Source: Sneathiellales bacterium
GTDB taxonomy: Bacteria; Pseudomonadota; Alphaproteobacteria; JANQFL01
Length of the DNA stretch: 64,000 bases
NCBI GenBank assembly: GCA_028277845.1
Contig: JANQFL010000103.1
Span: 1-64,000 of the forward strand
Direction of reading: 5' to 3'
The notes under the pieces are model-generated. The model saw nothing but the letters and a program-made list of their open reading frames with translations. It searched no databases and had not been told where the DNA came from. Position 1 is the stretch's first letter. Each line of letters begins with the position of its first letter. This document shows, one piece after another, positions 1 through 8,744 of the stretch. The translations under genes and the position numbers were made by a program.

Positions 1-162
1 ACCCAGGAAGTCTCGAGCAATATCGGCGGCGTCACCCAGGCGGCCCAGGAAACCGGCAGTGCGGCGGGCGAGGTCCTATCCGCCGCCGGTGAACTGAACC
101 AGCAGTCCAATTCGCTGAACAGCGAGGTCGAGGGCTTCCTGCGTAAGATCCGCGCCGCCTGA
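1..162 (+). CDS. Methyl-accepting chemotaxis protein, C-terminal fragment (5' end outside window)
   Basis: Open frame from the window start encodes TQEVSSNIGGVTQAAQETGSAAGEVLSAAGELNQQSNSLNSEVEGFLRKIRAA*, typical of an MCP C-terminus; TGA at 160-162. Confidence 0.8.
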   Translation, partial: TQEVSSNIGGVTQAAQETGSAAGEVLSAAGELNQQSNSLNSEVEGFLRKIRAA

Positions 163-238
163 CCGCGACCGCACAAACGAATTCCACGGGGCGGGTGCCG
201 AGGGACGGCCGCCCCGTTTCGTTTACTGTGGGCGGCGC

Positions 239-1003
239 TCAGGCCTGAGCGATCACGACGCGCGTATCGGCGGCGTCCAGCACGGACGCCAAAGGCGGCG
301 GCGGCGGTTCGTCGGTGACCAGGATATCCACCAGTTCAGGCCCGCACACCCGCACCAGGCTGGTGTGCTCGAACTTGGACTGATCGACAGCGACGATGAC
401 CTGTTCGGCCTGCGCGATCACGGCTTGGGAAAACTCCGCTTCGCACAGATGGAAATCCATGAAGCCCTTGTCGTGGCGCAGGGCGCCCATGGACAGGATG
501 GCGTAGCGCACCTGGAAGCGCTTGACGAACTCGATGGCGTCGGCGCCGAACGCCGCCGCGTCGTGGGCGCGCAATTCGCCGCCGGCCATGAACACCCGGT
601 TGTCGTTACGCACCGATAGAAGGTTGGCGATGTAGGACGAATTGGTCACCACGGTCAGGTTGGCGTGGTTGGCGAGCGCCTGGGCCACATAGGCCGTGGT
701 CGAGCCGGTATCCAGCATCAGCGCATCGCCGTCCTGTACCAATTCGGCGATGTGCGCGGCGATACGTTGCTTGGACGGCTGGTTCTGCAGCATGCGGCGC
801 TGGATCGGCGGCTCGAAAAACTGCTCGGGCAGCACGATGGCGCCGTGCACCTTCTCCACCATGCCTGCATCGGTCAGCGGCTTGATGTTGCGCCGGATGG
901 TCTCCTCCGACACGTTCAGCCGCTGGGCCAGATCGCCGATGCCGCAGGAGCCCTGCAGCCGGACCAGGCGGAGAATTTCGTTCTGTCTCGGCGTTGCCCG
1001 CAT
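239..1003 (-). CDS. DeoR/GlpR-family transcriptional regulator
   Basis: MRATPRQNEILRLVRLQGSCGIGDLAQRLNVSEETIRRNIKPL HTH plus DeoRC sensor (DGDALMLDTGSTTAYVAQAL). Start placed at the internal Met (1003), not at 1093. Confidence 0.9.
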   Translation of the reverse strand: MRATPRQNEILRLVRLQGSCGIGDLAQRLNVSEETIRRNIKPLTDAGMVEKVHGAIVLPEQFFEPPIQRRMLQNQPSKQRIAAHIAELVQDGDALMLDTGSTTAYVAQALANHANLTVVTNSSYIANLLSVRNDNRVFMAGGELRAHDAAAFGADAIEFVKRFQVRYAILSMGALRHDKGFMDFHLCEAEFSQAVIAQAEQVIVAVDQSKFEHTSLVRVCGPELVDILVTDEPPPPPLASVLDAADTRVVIAQA

Positions 1004-1052
1004 GCTCGTCGTGCTTTCCCTGTTTCCCGCAATTGTAGACGATTTGTGAGAT

Positions 1053-1103
1053 TCAACAACAAAAAGCCACATAATTCCCACATAAAACCACATTTATTGT
1101 TGA
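1053..1103. promoter_or_regulatory. Candidate DeoR operator region: TCAACAA/TTGTTGA inverted repeat enclosing three phased CCACAT direct repeats
   Basis: TCAACAA 1053-1059, TTGTTGA 1097-1103, CCACAT at 1067, 1078 and 1088 in the deoR/proX divergent intergenic region. Confidence 0.5.
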
Positions 1104-1233
1104 CTCTCCCACACATATCCTCCGAAATGGCAGGCGGGAATATTCCGCATCCGGGGGCACAACGGCGCAGAACGCGCCCCGTTCCTCAGCCGCCGGACAC
1201 AACGAAAACGAAGACCGAGGAGGAGAGAACAGG

Positions 1234-2193
1234 ATGTCATCCCTATCACGTATCAAGACGGCTCTGGTCGGCGCCGTGGCCCTGGCCGGGCTGGCCGCCG
1301 GCGGCCAGGCTCTGGCGGCCGAGTCCAAGGACCCGATCAAGCTGACCCTGCACGACTGGACCGGCCAGCTCATCACCACCAAGCTGATGGGCGAGGTGCT
1401 GAAGCGCGGCGGCTACAACATCGAATATGTCCAGGCCGACTACATCGCCCAGTTCGCCGGCCTGAAGACCGGCGATCTGCACGTGGCCATGGAGATCTGG
1501 GAAACCACGGGCCGCGACGCCATGGACGAGGCGACCAAAACCGGCAAGGTGGTCAATCTGGGCGAAACCGGCATGCAGGCCATCGAGGAGTGGTGGTATC
1601 CGCTCTACATGAAAGAGAAGTGCCCGGGCCTGCCCGACTGGAAGGCGCTGAACGACTGCGCCGAGGCGTTCTCGACGCCCGAGACCGCACCGCGCGGCCG
1701 GTATCTCGGCGGCCCCGTGACCTGGGGCGGTTTCGATGACGAACGGGCTGAGGCGCTCGAGTTGGATTACGAAGTGGTGCACGCCGGCACCGACGCCGCG
1801 CTGTTCGCCGAACTGGAATCGGCCTATCAGCGCAAGGCGCCGATCCTGCTGTGGGTCTACGCGCCGCACTGGGCGCCAGCCAAGTTCAAGGGCGAATGGG
1901 TCGATTTCCCGGCCTACACCGCCGAGTGCTACCAGGACCCGAAATGGGGCAGCAATCCGGACATGGCGCACGACTGCGGCAAGCCGCGCGGCCCGATCTG
2001 GAAGGTCTCCTGGGCCGGTCTCGAGAAGAAGTGGCCGGGCGCCCACAAGGCGATCAAGGCCTTCACCGTCTCCAACGACGAGATGGCCAACATGATCGTC
2101 GAGGTCGACCTCAACGGCAAAAAGCTCGACGACGTCGTATCCGCCTGGATCGGCCAGAACGAGAAGCGCTGGCGCACCTGGATCGGCAAGTAA
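1234..2193 (+). CDS. proX: Glycine betaine/proline-type ABC transporter substrate-binding protein (OpuAC/ProX family)
   Basis: Signal peptide followed by DPIKLTLHDWTGQLITTKLMGEVLKRGGYNIEYVQ...; first gene of a ProXVW-like set. Confidence 0.85.
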   Translation: MSSLSRIKTALVGAVALAGLAAGGQALAAESKDPIKLTLHDWTGQLITTKLMGEVLKRGGYNIEYVQADYIAQFAGLKTGDLHVAMEIWETTGRDAMDEATKTGKVVNLGETGMQAIEEWWYPLYMKEKCPGLPDWKALNDCAEAFSTPETAPRGRYLGGPVTWGGFDDERAEALELDYEVVHAGTDAALFAELESAYQRKAPILLWVYAPHWAPAKFKGEWVDFPAYTAECYQDPKWGSNPDMAHDCGKPRGPIWKVSWAGLEKKWPGAHKAIKAFTVSNDEMANMIVEVDLNGKKLDDVVSAWIGQNEKRWRTWIGK

Positions 2194-2225
2194 CACCGCT
2201 CCGGCGATTGGCGTAGACGTTACGC

Positions 2226-2258
2226 GGGCGCGTGTCAGAGACGCATTGTCACGCGCCC
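2226..2258 (+). other. Intercistronic stem-loop between proX and proV
   Basis: Perfect 9-bp arms GGGCGCGTG (2226-2234) and CACGCGCCC (2250-2258) in the 150-bp proX-proV gap, with no strong T tract. Confidence 0.55.
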
Positions 2259-2343
2259 TGTAACAGGCTTTAACACGGAAGGGGAGGCGCACTACCGCCT
2301 CCCCGTCCGAACCCGCGCGCCAATCGACCCAAGGAAAAGACCC

Positions 2344-3390
2344 GTGACCCAAGCCCCGGTGAAACTCGCCTGCCGCAATGTCTGGAAACTGTTCGGCGAC
2401 GGCGCGGAAGAGACCCTCGCCCGCCATGACGGGTCTCCCGGCGAGGACGCCATCAAGGCCGCCGGGCTGATCGGCGCCGTGCGCGACGCCAACCTGGATG
2501 TGCGCCAGGGCGAAATCTTCATCATCATGGGCCTCAGCGGCTCGGGCAAATCGACCCTGGTGCGCTGTCTCTCGCGGCTGATCGAACCGACGGCCGGCGA
2601 GATCCTGTTCGAGGGCCAGGACCTGTTGCGCGCCTCCGAGCGCGAGATGATCGACATCCGCCGCCACAAGATGGGCATGGTGTTCCAGCACTTCGCCCTG
2701 CTGCCCCACCTCACGGTCTTGGGCAACGTGGCGTTTCCGCTCGAGGTCCAGGGCGTCGACAGGGCGGCGCGCGAGCAACGCGCCCGCGAAGTCATCGAGC
2801 TCGTGGGACTGGAAGGCCGCGAGAACTATTACCCGCGCGAACTGTCGGGTGGCCAGCAGCAACGCGTCGGCATCGCCCGCAGCCTGGCGGTGGAGCCGGA
2901 ACTGTGGTTCCTGGACGAACCGTTCTCGGCCCTCGACCCGCTGATCCGGCGCGAGATGCAGGACGAGTTCATGCGCCTGCAGAACGTGCTGCACAAGACC
3001 ATCGTCTTCATCACCCACGATTTCGACGAGGCCATCCGCCTGGCCGACCGCATCGCCATCATGAAGGACGGCGCCATCATCCAGACCGGCACGCCCGAGG
3101 AACTGGTGATCGATCCGGCCACCGACTATGTCGCCGAATTCACCCGCCACATCCCGCGCGCCAAGGTGCTGTCGGCCGGCTCGGTCATGACGCCGCTCGG
3201 TGCCACGAACGGTTTCGCCGGCGAGGTGCGCGACACTGACCGCATCGCCGACATCGCCGACAAGGTCGAGGCGGCCGACGCGCCATTCGCCGTGGTCGGC
3301 GACGACGGCGAGAAAGTCGGCGTGCTGAACCGCGACGCCGTCATCGACGTGCTGATCGGCCGCGCCGTCGACCGGACGCCGGACTCATGA
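2344..3390 (+). CDS. proV: Glycine betaine/proline-type ABC transporter ATP-binding protein
   Basis: Walker A GLSGSGKST, signature LSGGQQQR, Walker B LWFLDEPFSALDP; C-terminal CBS-like segment. Confidence 0.9.
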   Translation: MTQAPVKLACRNVWKLFGDGAEETLARHDGSPGEDAIKAAGLIGAVRDANLDVRQGEIFIIMGLSGSGKSTLVRCLSRLIEPTAGEILFEGQDLLRASEREMIDIRRHKMGMVFQHFALLPHLTVLGNVAFPLEVQGVDRAAREQRAREVIELVGLEGRENYYPRELSGGQQQRVGIARSLAVEPELWFLDEPFSALDPLIRREMQDEFMRLQNVLHKTIVFITHDFDEAIRLADRIAIMKDGAIIQTGTPEELVIDPATDYVAEFTRHIPRAKVLSAGSVMTPLGATNGFAGEVRDTDRIADIADKVEAADAPFAVVGDDGEKVGVLNRDAVIDVLIGRAVDRTPDS

Positions 3391-5384
3391 CGGCCGCCAT
3401 CGCTAAACGCCTGACCCTGACGAACGCGTTCTGGATCGGCGCGCTGATCTTTTCGTTCGTGCTGGCGGCCAATGCCCGCGGCTGGCTGCCGCGCTGGGCG
3501 ACCAAATATCCGCGCAAGTGGAATATCCCGGTCAAGCAGACCATCACCGACTTCATGAACTGGCTGGTGGAAACCGCCACGTTCGGCCTGTTCACCTTCC
3601 AGGAACTGACCCGCGGCATCGCCTGGCTGCTGGAATGGCCACTGGCCTTCGCCACGTCCCTGTTGTCGTCGGGCTTCCTGCAGGGCCAGGGGTCCGATGC
3701 CGTACAGATCCTGCCGCCGCTGACCTGGATCGCCGTGCTGGTGGTCATCGTCGCCATCGGCAAGTACGCCCGCGACTGGAAGCTGGCAGCCTTCGTCGGC
3801 GCCTGCTTCGGCTACCTCGCCGTATTCGGTCAGTGGAACAGCGCCATGGTGACGCTGTCGTCCATCGTCATCACCGTGCCGTTCGGCGTCGCCGGCGGAT
3901 TGCTGATCGGCATCGGCGGCTACCGCTGGCCGTGGTTCGAGCGCGCCGTGACGCCGGTCTTGGACCTGATGCAAACGGTGCCGGTGTTCGCCTACCTGAT
4001 CCCGGTCCTGTTCCTGTTCGGTTTCGGCCCGGTGGCGGCCATGATCGCCACCATCATCTACGCCATGCCGCCCATGGTGCGCATCACCATGCTGGCCTTG
4101 AAACAGGTGCCGGGCGAGATCAGCGACTTCGGCCACATGGCAGGCTGCACCAAGCGGCAATTGATGTGGAAGGTGCTGGTGCCGTCGGCGACGCCCGGCC
4201 TGATGGTCGGGGTCAACCAGGTCATCATGCTGTCGCTGAACATGGTGATCATCGCCTCCATGATCGGCGCCGGTGGCTTGGGGTACGATGTGCTGACCTC
4301 TCTCCGTCGTCTCAACATCGGCGCCGGCTTGGAAGCGGGCATCGCCATCGTCGTGCTGGCCATCGCGCTGGACCGGTTGAGCCAGGCCTTCGTGCACCGC
4401 CCGCCGCCGGTGCACATCGACCCCAGCCAGAACTACCTGCAGCGCCATCCCTGGTTCGTCACCTGCATCGCCGTCATCGTCGGCACCGGCCTGGTCGGCC
4501 TGGTGGCGGCGCCGGTGCAGTCTTATCCGGAAGCCTTGCAGATCACCACGGCCAGTTTCTGGGAAGACCTGGTCAAGGCGATCAACGTCAACTTCTTCGA
4601 CCAGTTGGAGGCGGTGAAAACCGCCGTGCTGCTGAACGTGCTGGTGCCGGTCAAACGCTTCCTGCTGGGTCTGCCGTGGGGCTGGACCATCCTGCTGGTG
4701 ACGTTGGCCGCGTGGCAAATCGGCGGCTGGCGTATCGCGCTGTTGAGCGTCGTCCTGTCCGGCTTCATCGTCGTCACCGGTCAGTGGCCCAAGGCGATGA
4801 TCACGGTCTATCTGTGCGGCGTGTCGGTGATGTTCGCCGCCCTGATCGGCATCCCGCTGGGCATCGCCGCGGCGCAGAACGCCCGGCTCGGCCGTGTCAT
4901 TCAGGGCTTCATCGACACGTTGCAGACCCTGCCCAGTTTCGTCTACCTGATCCCGGTGGTGATGCTGTTCCGGGTCGGCGACTTCTCGGCCATGATCGCG
5001 GTCATCCTCTATGCCCTGGCCCCGGCGGTGCGCTACACCGCCCACGGTATCGGCCGCATCGATCCGAGCCTGATCGAGGCCGGCGTGGTGTCCGGCTGCA
5101 CCAAGCGCCAGTTGCTGTGGAAGGTGAAGCTGCCGCTGGCCTTGCCCGAGATCATGCTGGGCATCAACCAGACCATCATGCTGGCCCTGTCCATGCTGGT
5201 GATCACGGCGCTGGTCGGTACCCGCGATCTCGGCCAGGAGGTCTACATCGCCCTGACCAAGGCGGACACCGGGCGCGGCCTGGTCGCCGGCCTGTCCATC
5301 GCCTTCATCGCCATCATCGCCGACCGCATGATCGCCGCCGGCGCCCGCAAGGCCCGGGCGCGGCTCGGCCTGCCAGAGCATTGA
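3387..5384 (+). CDS. proW: Glycine betaine/proline-type ABC transporter permease, two permease domains in one polypeptide
   Basis: Two related permease modules with repeated GCTKRQLxWKV motifs; overlaps proV by 4 bp. Confidence 0.88.
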   Translation: MTAAIAKRLTLTNAFWIGALIFSFVLAANARGWLPRWATKYPRKWNIPVKQTITDFMNWLVETATFGLFTFQELTRGIAWLLEWPLAFATSLLSSGFLQGQGSDAVQILPPLTWIAVLVVIVAIGKYARDWKLAAFVGACFGYLAVFGQWNSAMVTLSSIVITVPFGVAGGLLIGIGGYRWPWFERAVTPVLDLMQTVPVFAYLIPVLFLFGFGPVAAMIATIIYAMPPMVRITMLALKQVPGEISDFGHMAGCTKRQLMWKVLVPSATPGLMVGVNQVIMLSLNMVIIASMIGAGGLGYDVLTSLRRLNIGAGLEAGIAIVVLAIALDRLSQAFVHRPPPVHIDPSQNYLQRHPWFVTCIAVIVGTGLVGLVAAPVQSYPEALQITTASFWEDLVKAINVNFFDQLEAVKTAVLLNVLVPVKRFLLGLPWGWTILLVTLAAWQIGGWRIALLSVVLSGFIVVTGQWPKAMITVYLCGVSVMFAALIGIPLGIAAAQNARLGRVIQGFIDTLQTLPSFVYLIPVVMLFRVGDFSAMIAVILYALAPAVRYTAHGIGRIDPSLIEAGVVSGCTKRQLLWKVKLPLALPEIMLGINQTIMLALSMLVITALVGTRDLGQEVYIALTKADTGRGLVAGLSIAFIAIIADRMIAAGARKARARLGLPEH

Positions 5385-5412
5385 ACACGACAAGGAAAGT
5401 TCCGGAGACCCC

Positions 5413-6300
5413 ATGACCACACCGCCCGAACGCGTCGCCAATCTGTCTTTCTGGTCCGGCCCGGTGCAGCCGCAGACCTTGGGCGGCGGCATATCCAACC
5501 ACAACTTCACCGTCGAGGACGGCGGCGAGACCTATGTCGTGCGCATCGGCGAGGACATTCCGGAACATCACGTCTTCCGCTGGAACGAAGTGGCCGCCAG
5601 CAAAGCCGCTTTTGCCGCCGGCATTTCGCCCGAGCTTGTGCATCACGAACAGGGCGTATTGATCCTGCGCTACATCGAAAGCGAAACACTGACGCCGGAG
5701 ATGGTGTGCGAACGGGCGCAGCTGGAACGTATCGTCGCGTTGATCCAACGGTACCACCGTGACATGCCGAAACACTTCCGCGGCCCGGCGCTGATCTTCT
5801 GGCCGTTCCACGTCATGCGCGATTACACCGCCCGCCTGAACGACGAGAACAGCCGCATGATTCCCGAACTGCCGCGCCTGTCGGCGGCGGCGGACAAGCT
5901 GGAACGCGCCGTCGGCCAAATCGACCTGGTGTTCGGCCACAACGACCTGCTGGCCGCCAACCTGCTGGACGACGGCGACCGGCTGTGGCTGATCGACTGG
6001 GAGTACGGCGCGTATTCCAGCCCGCTGTTCGACCTGGGCAATTTGGCCTCCAACAACGAACTGAAGCGCGCCGACGAGCAATGGCTGCTGGAAGCCTACT
6101 TCGACCGGCCCCTCGATGACGGCCTGTGGCGCAGCTATGCGGCCATGAAGTGCGCCTCGCTGCTGCGCGAGACCATGTGGAGCATGGTGGCGGAAATCCA
6201 TTCACCGCTCGATTTCGACTACGCCGCCTACACCGACGAATATCTGCAACGCTTCGACGGCATTTATGCGGCCGTCGACCAGGAAGTGGGATTGTCATGA
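5413..6300 (+). CDS. Choline/ethanolamine kinase-like (APH family) phosphotransferase
   Basis: Brenner-type motif GHNDLLAANLL and LWLIDWEYG; choline-kinase-like fold. Confidence 0.8.
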   Translation: MTTPPERVANLSFWSGPVQPQTLGGGISNHNFTVEDGGETYVVRIGEDIPEHHVFRWNEVAASKAAFAAGISPELVHHEQGVLILRYIESETLTPEMVCERAQLERIVALIQRYHRDMPKHFRGPALIFWPFHVMRDYTARLNDENSRMIPELPRLSAAADKLERAVGQIDLVFGHNDLLAANLLDDGDRLWLIDWEYGAYSSPLFDLGNLASNNELKRADEQWLLEAYFDRPLDDGLWRSYAAMKCASLLRETMWSMVAEIHSPLDFDYAAYTDEYLQRFDGIYAAVDQEVGLS

Positions 6301-8744
6301 GCGACACGTTTCCGACCCAGGCCGAAATCGTCATCATCGGCGGCGGCATCATCGGCTGCAGCACGGCCTACCACCTGGCCAAGGAAGGCAAGAAAGACGT
6401 GGTGCTGCTGGAACGCGGCCAGCTGACCTGCGGCAGCACCTTCCACGCCGCCGGTCTGGTCGGCCAGTTGCGCTCGTCCGCCAGCATCACCCGGCTGCTG
6501 AAGTACAGCGTCGAACTGTACGACCGGCTGGAAGAGGAAACCGGCCTGGCGACGGGCTGGAAGATGAACGGCGGCCTGCGGCTGGCCTGCAACCGGGAAC
6601 GCTGGACCGAGATCAAACGCCAGGCCACAACGGCCCACAGCTTCGGCCTGGAAATGAACCTGCTGACACCGTCGGAGGCCAAGGACATCTGGCCCCTGAT
6701 GGATGTGTCCGATCTGGTCGGCGCCGCGCTGCTGCCGACCGACGGCCAGGCCAACCCGTCCGACATCACGCAATCGCTCGCCAAAGGGGCACGGTCGGGC
6801 GGCGTGCGCATCATCGAGGACGTCACCGTCACCGGCATCGACGTGGTCAACGGCCGGGTCACCGGCGTACGGACCAACCGGGGCGATATCGCCTGCCGGA
6901 AGCTGGTCAACTGCGCCGGCCAATGGGCCAAGGACGTCGGCCGCATGGCCGGCGTGTCCGTGCCGCTGCAATCGGTGCAGCACCAGTACATGGTGACCGA
7001 ACCCATGGAGGGCGTCGACCGCGACCTGCCGACCCTGCGCGACCCCGACCGGCTGATCTATTTCAAGGAAGAGGTGGGCGGCCTGGTCATGGGCGGCTAC
7101 GAACGCAACCCCATTCCCTGGGCCGAGAACGGCATTCCCGACGGGTTCGTCTTCTCCCTGCTCGACAGCGACTGGGATCATTTCGAACAGTTGATGGAGC
7201 AGGCGCTGATCCGCGTGCCGTCGCTGGCCGAGGCGGGCGTGCGCACCCTGACCAACGGACCGGAATCGTTCACGCCCGACGGCAACTTCATCCTCGGCGA
7301 GGCACCCGAGGTGCGGAACTTCTACGTCGGCGCCGGTTTCAATGCCTTCGGTATCGCGGCCGGCGGCGGCGCCGGCAAGGCGCTGGCCGAATGGGTCATT
7401 GCCGGCGAGCAGCCCATGGACCTGTGGGTCGTCGATATCCGGCGGTTCTCCAATGTGCACCGCGACGACGAATGGACGCGCAAGCGCACACTGGAAATGT
7501 ACGGCAAGCACTACACCATGGCCTGGCCGCACGAGGAGCACGAAAGCTGCCGCCCGGTGCTGACGTCGACGCTCTACGACCGGTTGCAGGCGCAGAACGC
7601 CTGTTTCGGCTCGAAGCTGGGCTGGGAGCGGCCCAACTGGTTCGCCCCCGACGGCATGGAGCCGAAGGACGACTACTCGTTTGGCCGCCAGAACTGGTTC
7701 GATGCTGTCGGCGCCGAACACCGGGCGGCGCGGGAACGGGTCGCGCTGTTCGACCAATCCTCCTTCGCCAAGTTCGAGATCAGGGGTAAGGATGCGGAAG
7801 CGGCATTGTCGTGGATCTGCGCCAATGACGTGGCCAAGCCGGTGGGCAGCCTGATCTACACCCAGATGCTGAACAGCCGCGGTTGCATCGAATGCGACCT
7901 GACCGTCGCCCGCATTGCCGAGGACGCCTACTACATCGTCACCGGCACCGGCTACCGCACCCACGACTTCGCATGGATCGGCCAGAACATCCCCGATGAT
8001 TTGGACGCCCGGCTGATCGACATTACCGAAGACTGGGGCACGTTGTCGCTGATGGGGCCGCGGGCCCGCGACGTGTTGTCGGTGGTCACCGATGACGATA
8101 TTTCCAACGAGGCGTTTGCCTTCGGCACCTGTCGCGACATCCGCGTCGGGCCCGACACCGTGCGGGCGTTGCGCGTCACCTTCGTCGGCGAGTTGGGTTG
8201 GGAGTTGCACATGCCCATCACCGCCATGGCCGATGTCTACGACAAGCTGATGGCGGCGGGCACGCCGTATCGCATCGCCAACGCCGGCTACCGGGCCATC
8301 GAATCCCTGCGCCTCGAGAAAGGCTACCGGGTGTGGAGCGCCGACATCACGCCGGGCGATTCGCCGTTCGAGGCCGGCCTGGGCTGGGCCGTCAAACTGA
8401 AGACCAACGCCCCGTTCCTCGGCCGCGACGCCGCCGAACAGGTGCGCGACAACCCGCTGGCCAAGCGCCTCGCCTGCTTCACCCTGGACGATCCGGACAT
8501 CGTGCTGCTGGGCCGCGAGACCATTTACCGCAACGGCGAACCGGTCGGCTGGCTGACCAGCGGCGGCTGGGGTTACACGGTCGGCAAGAACATCGGCTAC
8601 GGCTATGTGCGCAACGGCGGCGGCGTCACCATGGACTACCTCAAGTCGGGTTCCTACGAACTGGAAGTGGCCTGCGAGCGGGTGCCGTGCGAACTGCAGA
8701 TCGGCGCCCTCTATGACCCCAAGATGGAACGTATCAAGGTTTAA
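6297..8744 (+). CDS. FAD-dependent oxidoreductase with C-terminal GcvT domain (dimethylglycine/sarcosine dehydrogenase type)
   Basis: N-terminal IIGGGIIGCSTAYHL Rossmann motif, FHAAGLVGQLRSS, C-terminal aminomethyltransferase-like domain. Start at 6297, overlapping the kinase by 4 bp. Confidence 0.88.
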   Translation: MSDTFPTQAEIVIIGGGIIGCSTAYHLAKEGKKDVVLLERGQLTCGSTFHAAGLVGQLRSSASITRLLKYSVELYDRLEEETGLATGWKMNGGLRLACNRERWTEIKRQATTAHSFGLEMNLLTPSEAKDIWPLMDVSDLVGAALLPTDGQANPSDITQSLAKGARSGGVRIIEDVTVTGIDVVNGRVTGVRTNRGDIACRKLVNCAGQWAKDVGRMAGVSVPLQSVQHQYMVTEPMEGVDRDLPTLRDPDRLIYFKEEVGGLVMGGYERNPIPWAENGIPDGFVFSLLDSDWDHFEQLMEQALIRVPSLAEAGVRTLTNGPESFTPDGNFILGEAPEVRNFYVGAGFNAFGIAAGGGAGKALAEWVIAGEQPMDLWVVDIRRFSNVHRDDEWTRKRTLEMYGKHYTMAWPHEEHESCRPVLTSTLYDRLQAQNACFGSKLGWERPNWFAPDGMEPKDDYSFGRQNWFDAVGAEHRAARERVALFDQSSFAKFEIRGKDAEAALSWICANDVAKPVGSLIYTQMLNSRGCIECDLTVARIAEDAYYIVTGTGYRTHDFAWIGQNIPDDLDARLIDITEDWGTLSLMGPRARDVLSVVTDDDISNEAFAFGTCRDIRVGPDTVRALRVTFVGELGWELHMPITAMADVYDKLMAAGTPYRIANAGYRAIESLRLEKGYRVWSADITPGDSPFEAGLGWAVKLKTNAPFLGRDAAEQVRDNPLAKRLACFTLDDPDIVLLGRETIYRNGEPVGWLTSGGWGYTVGKNIGYGYVRNGGGVTMDYLKSGSYELEVACERVPCELQIGALYDPKMERIKV

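Noticed and set aside
1246-5510. Long minus-strand ORFs (1246-3150 and 3126-5510) opposite proXVW
   Set aside because: Shadow ORFs with low-complexity HD/Q/G-rich translation; conserved plus-strand proteins explain the region.
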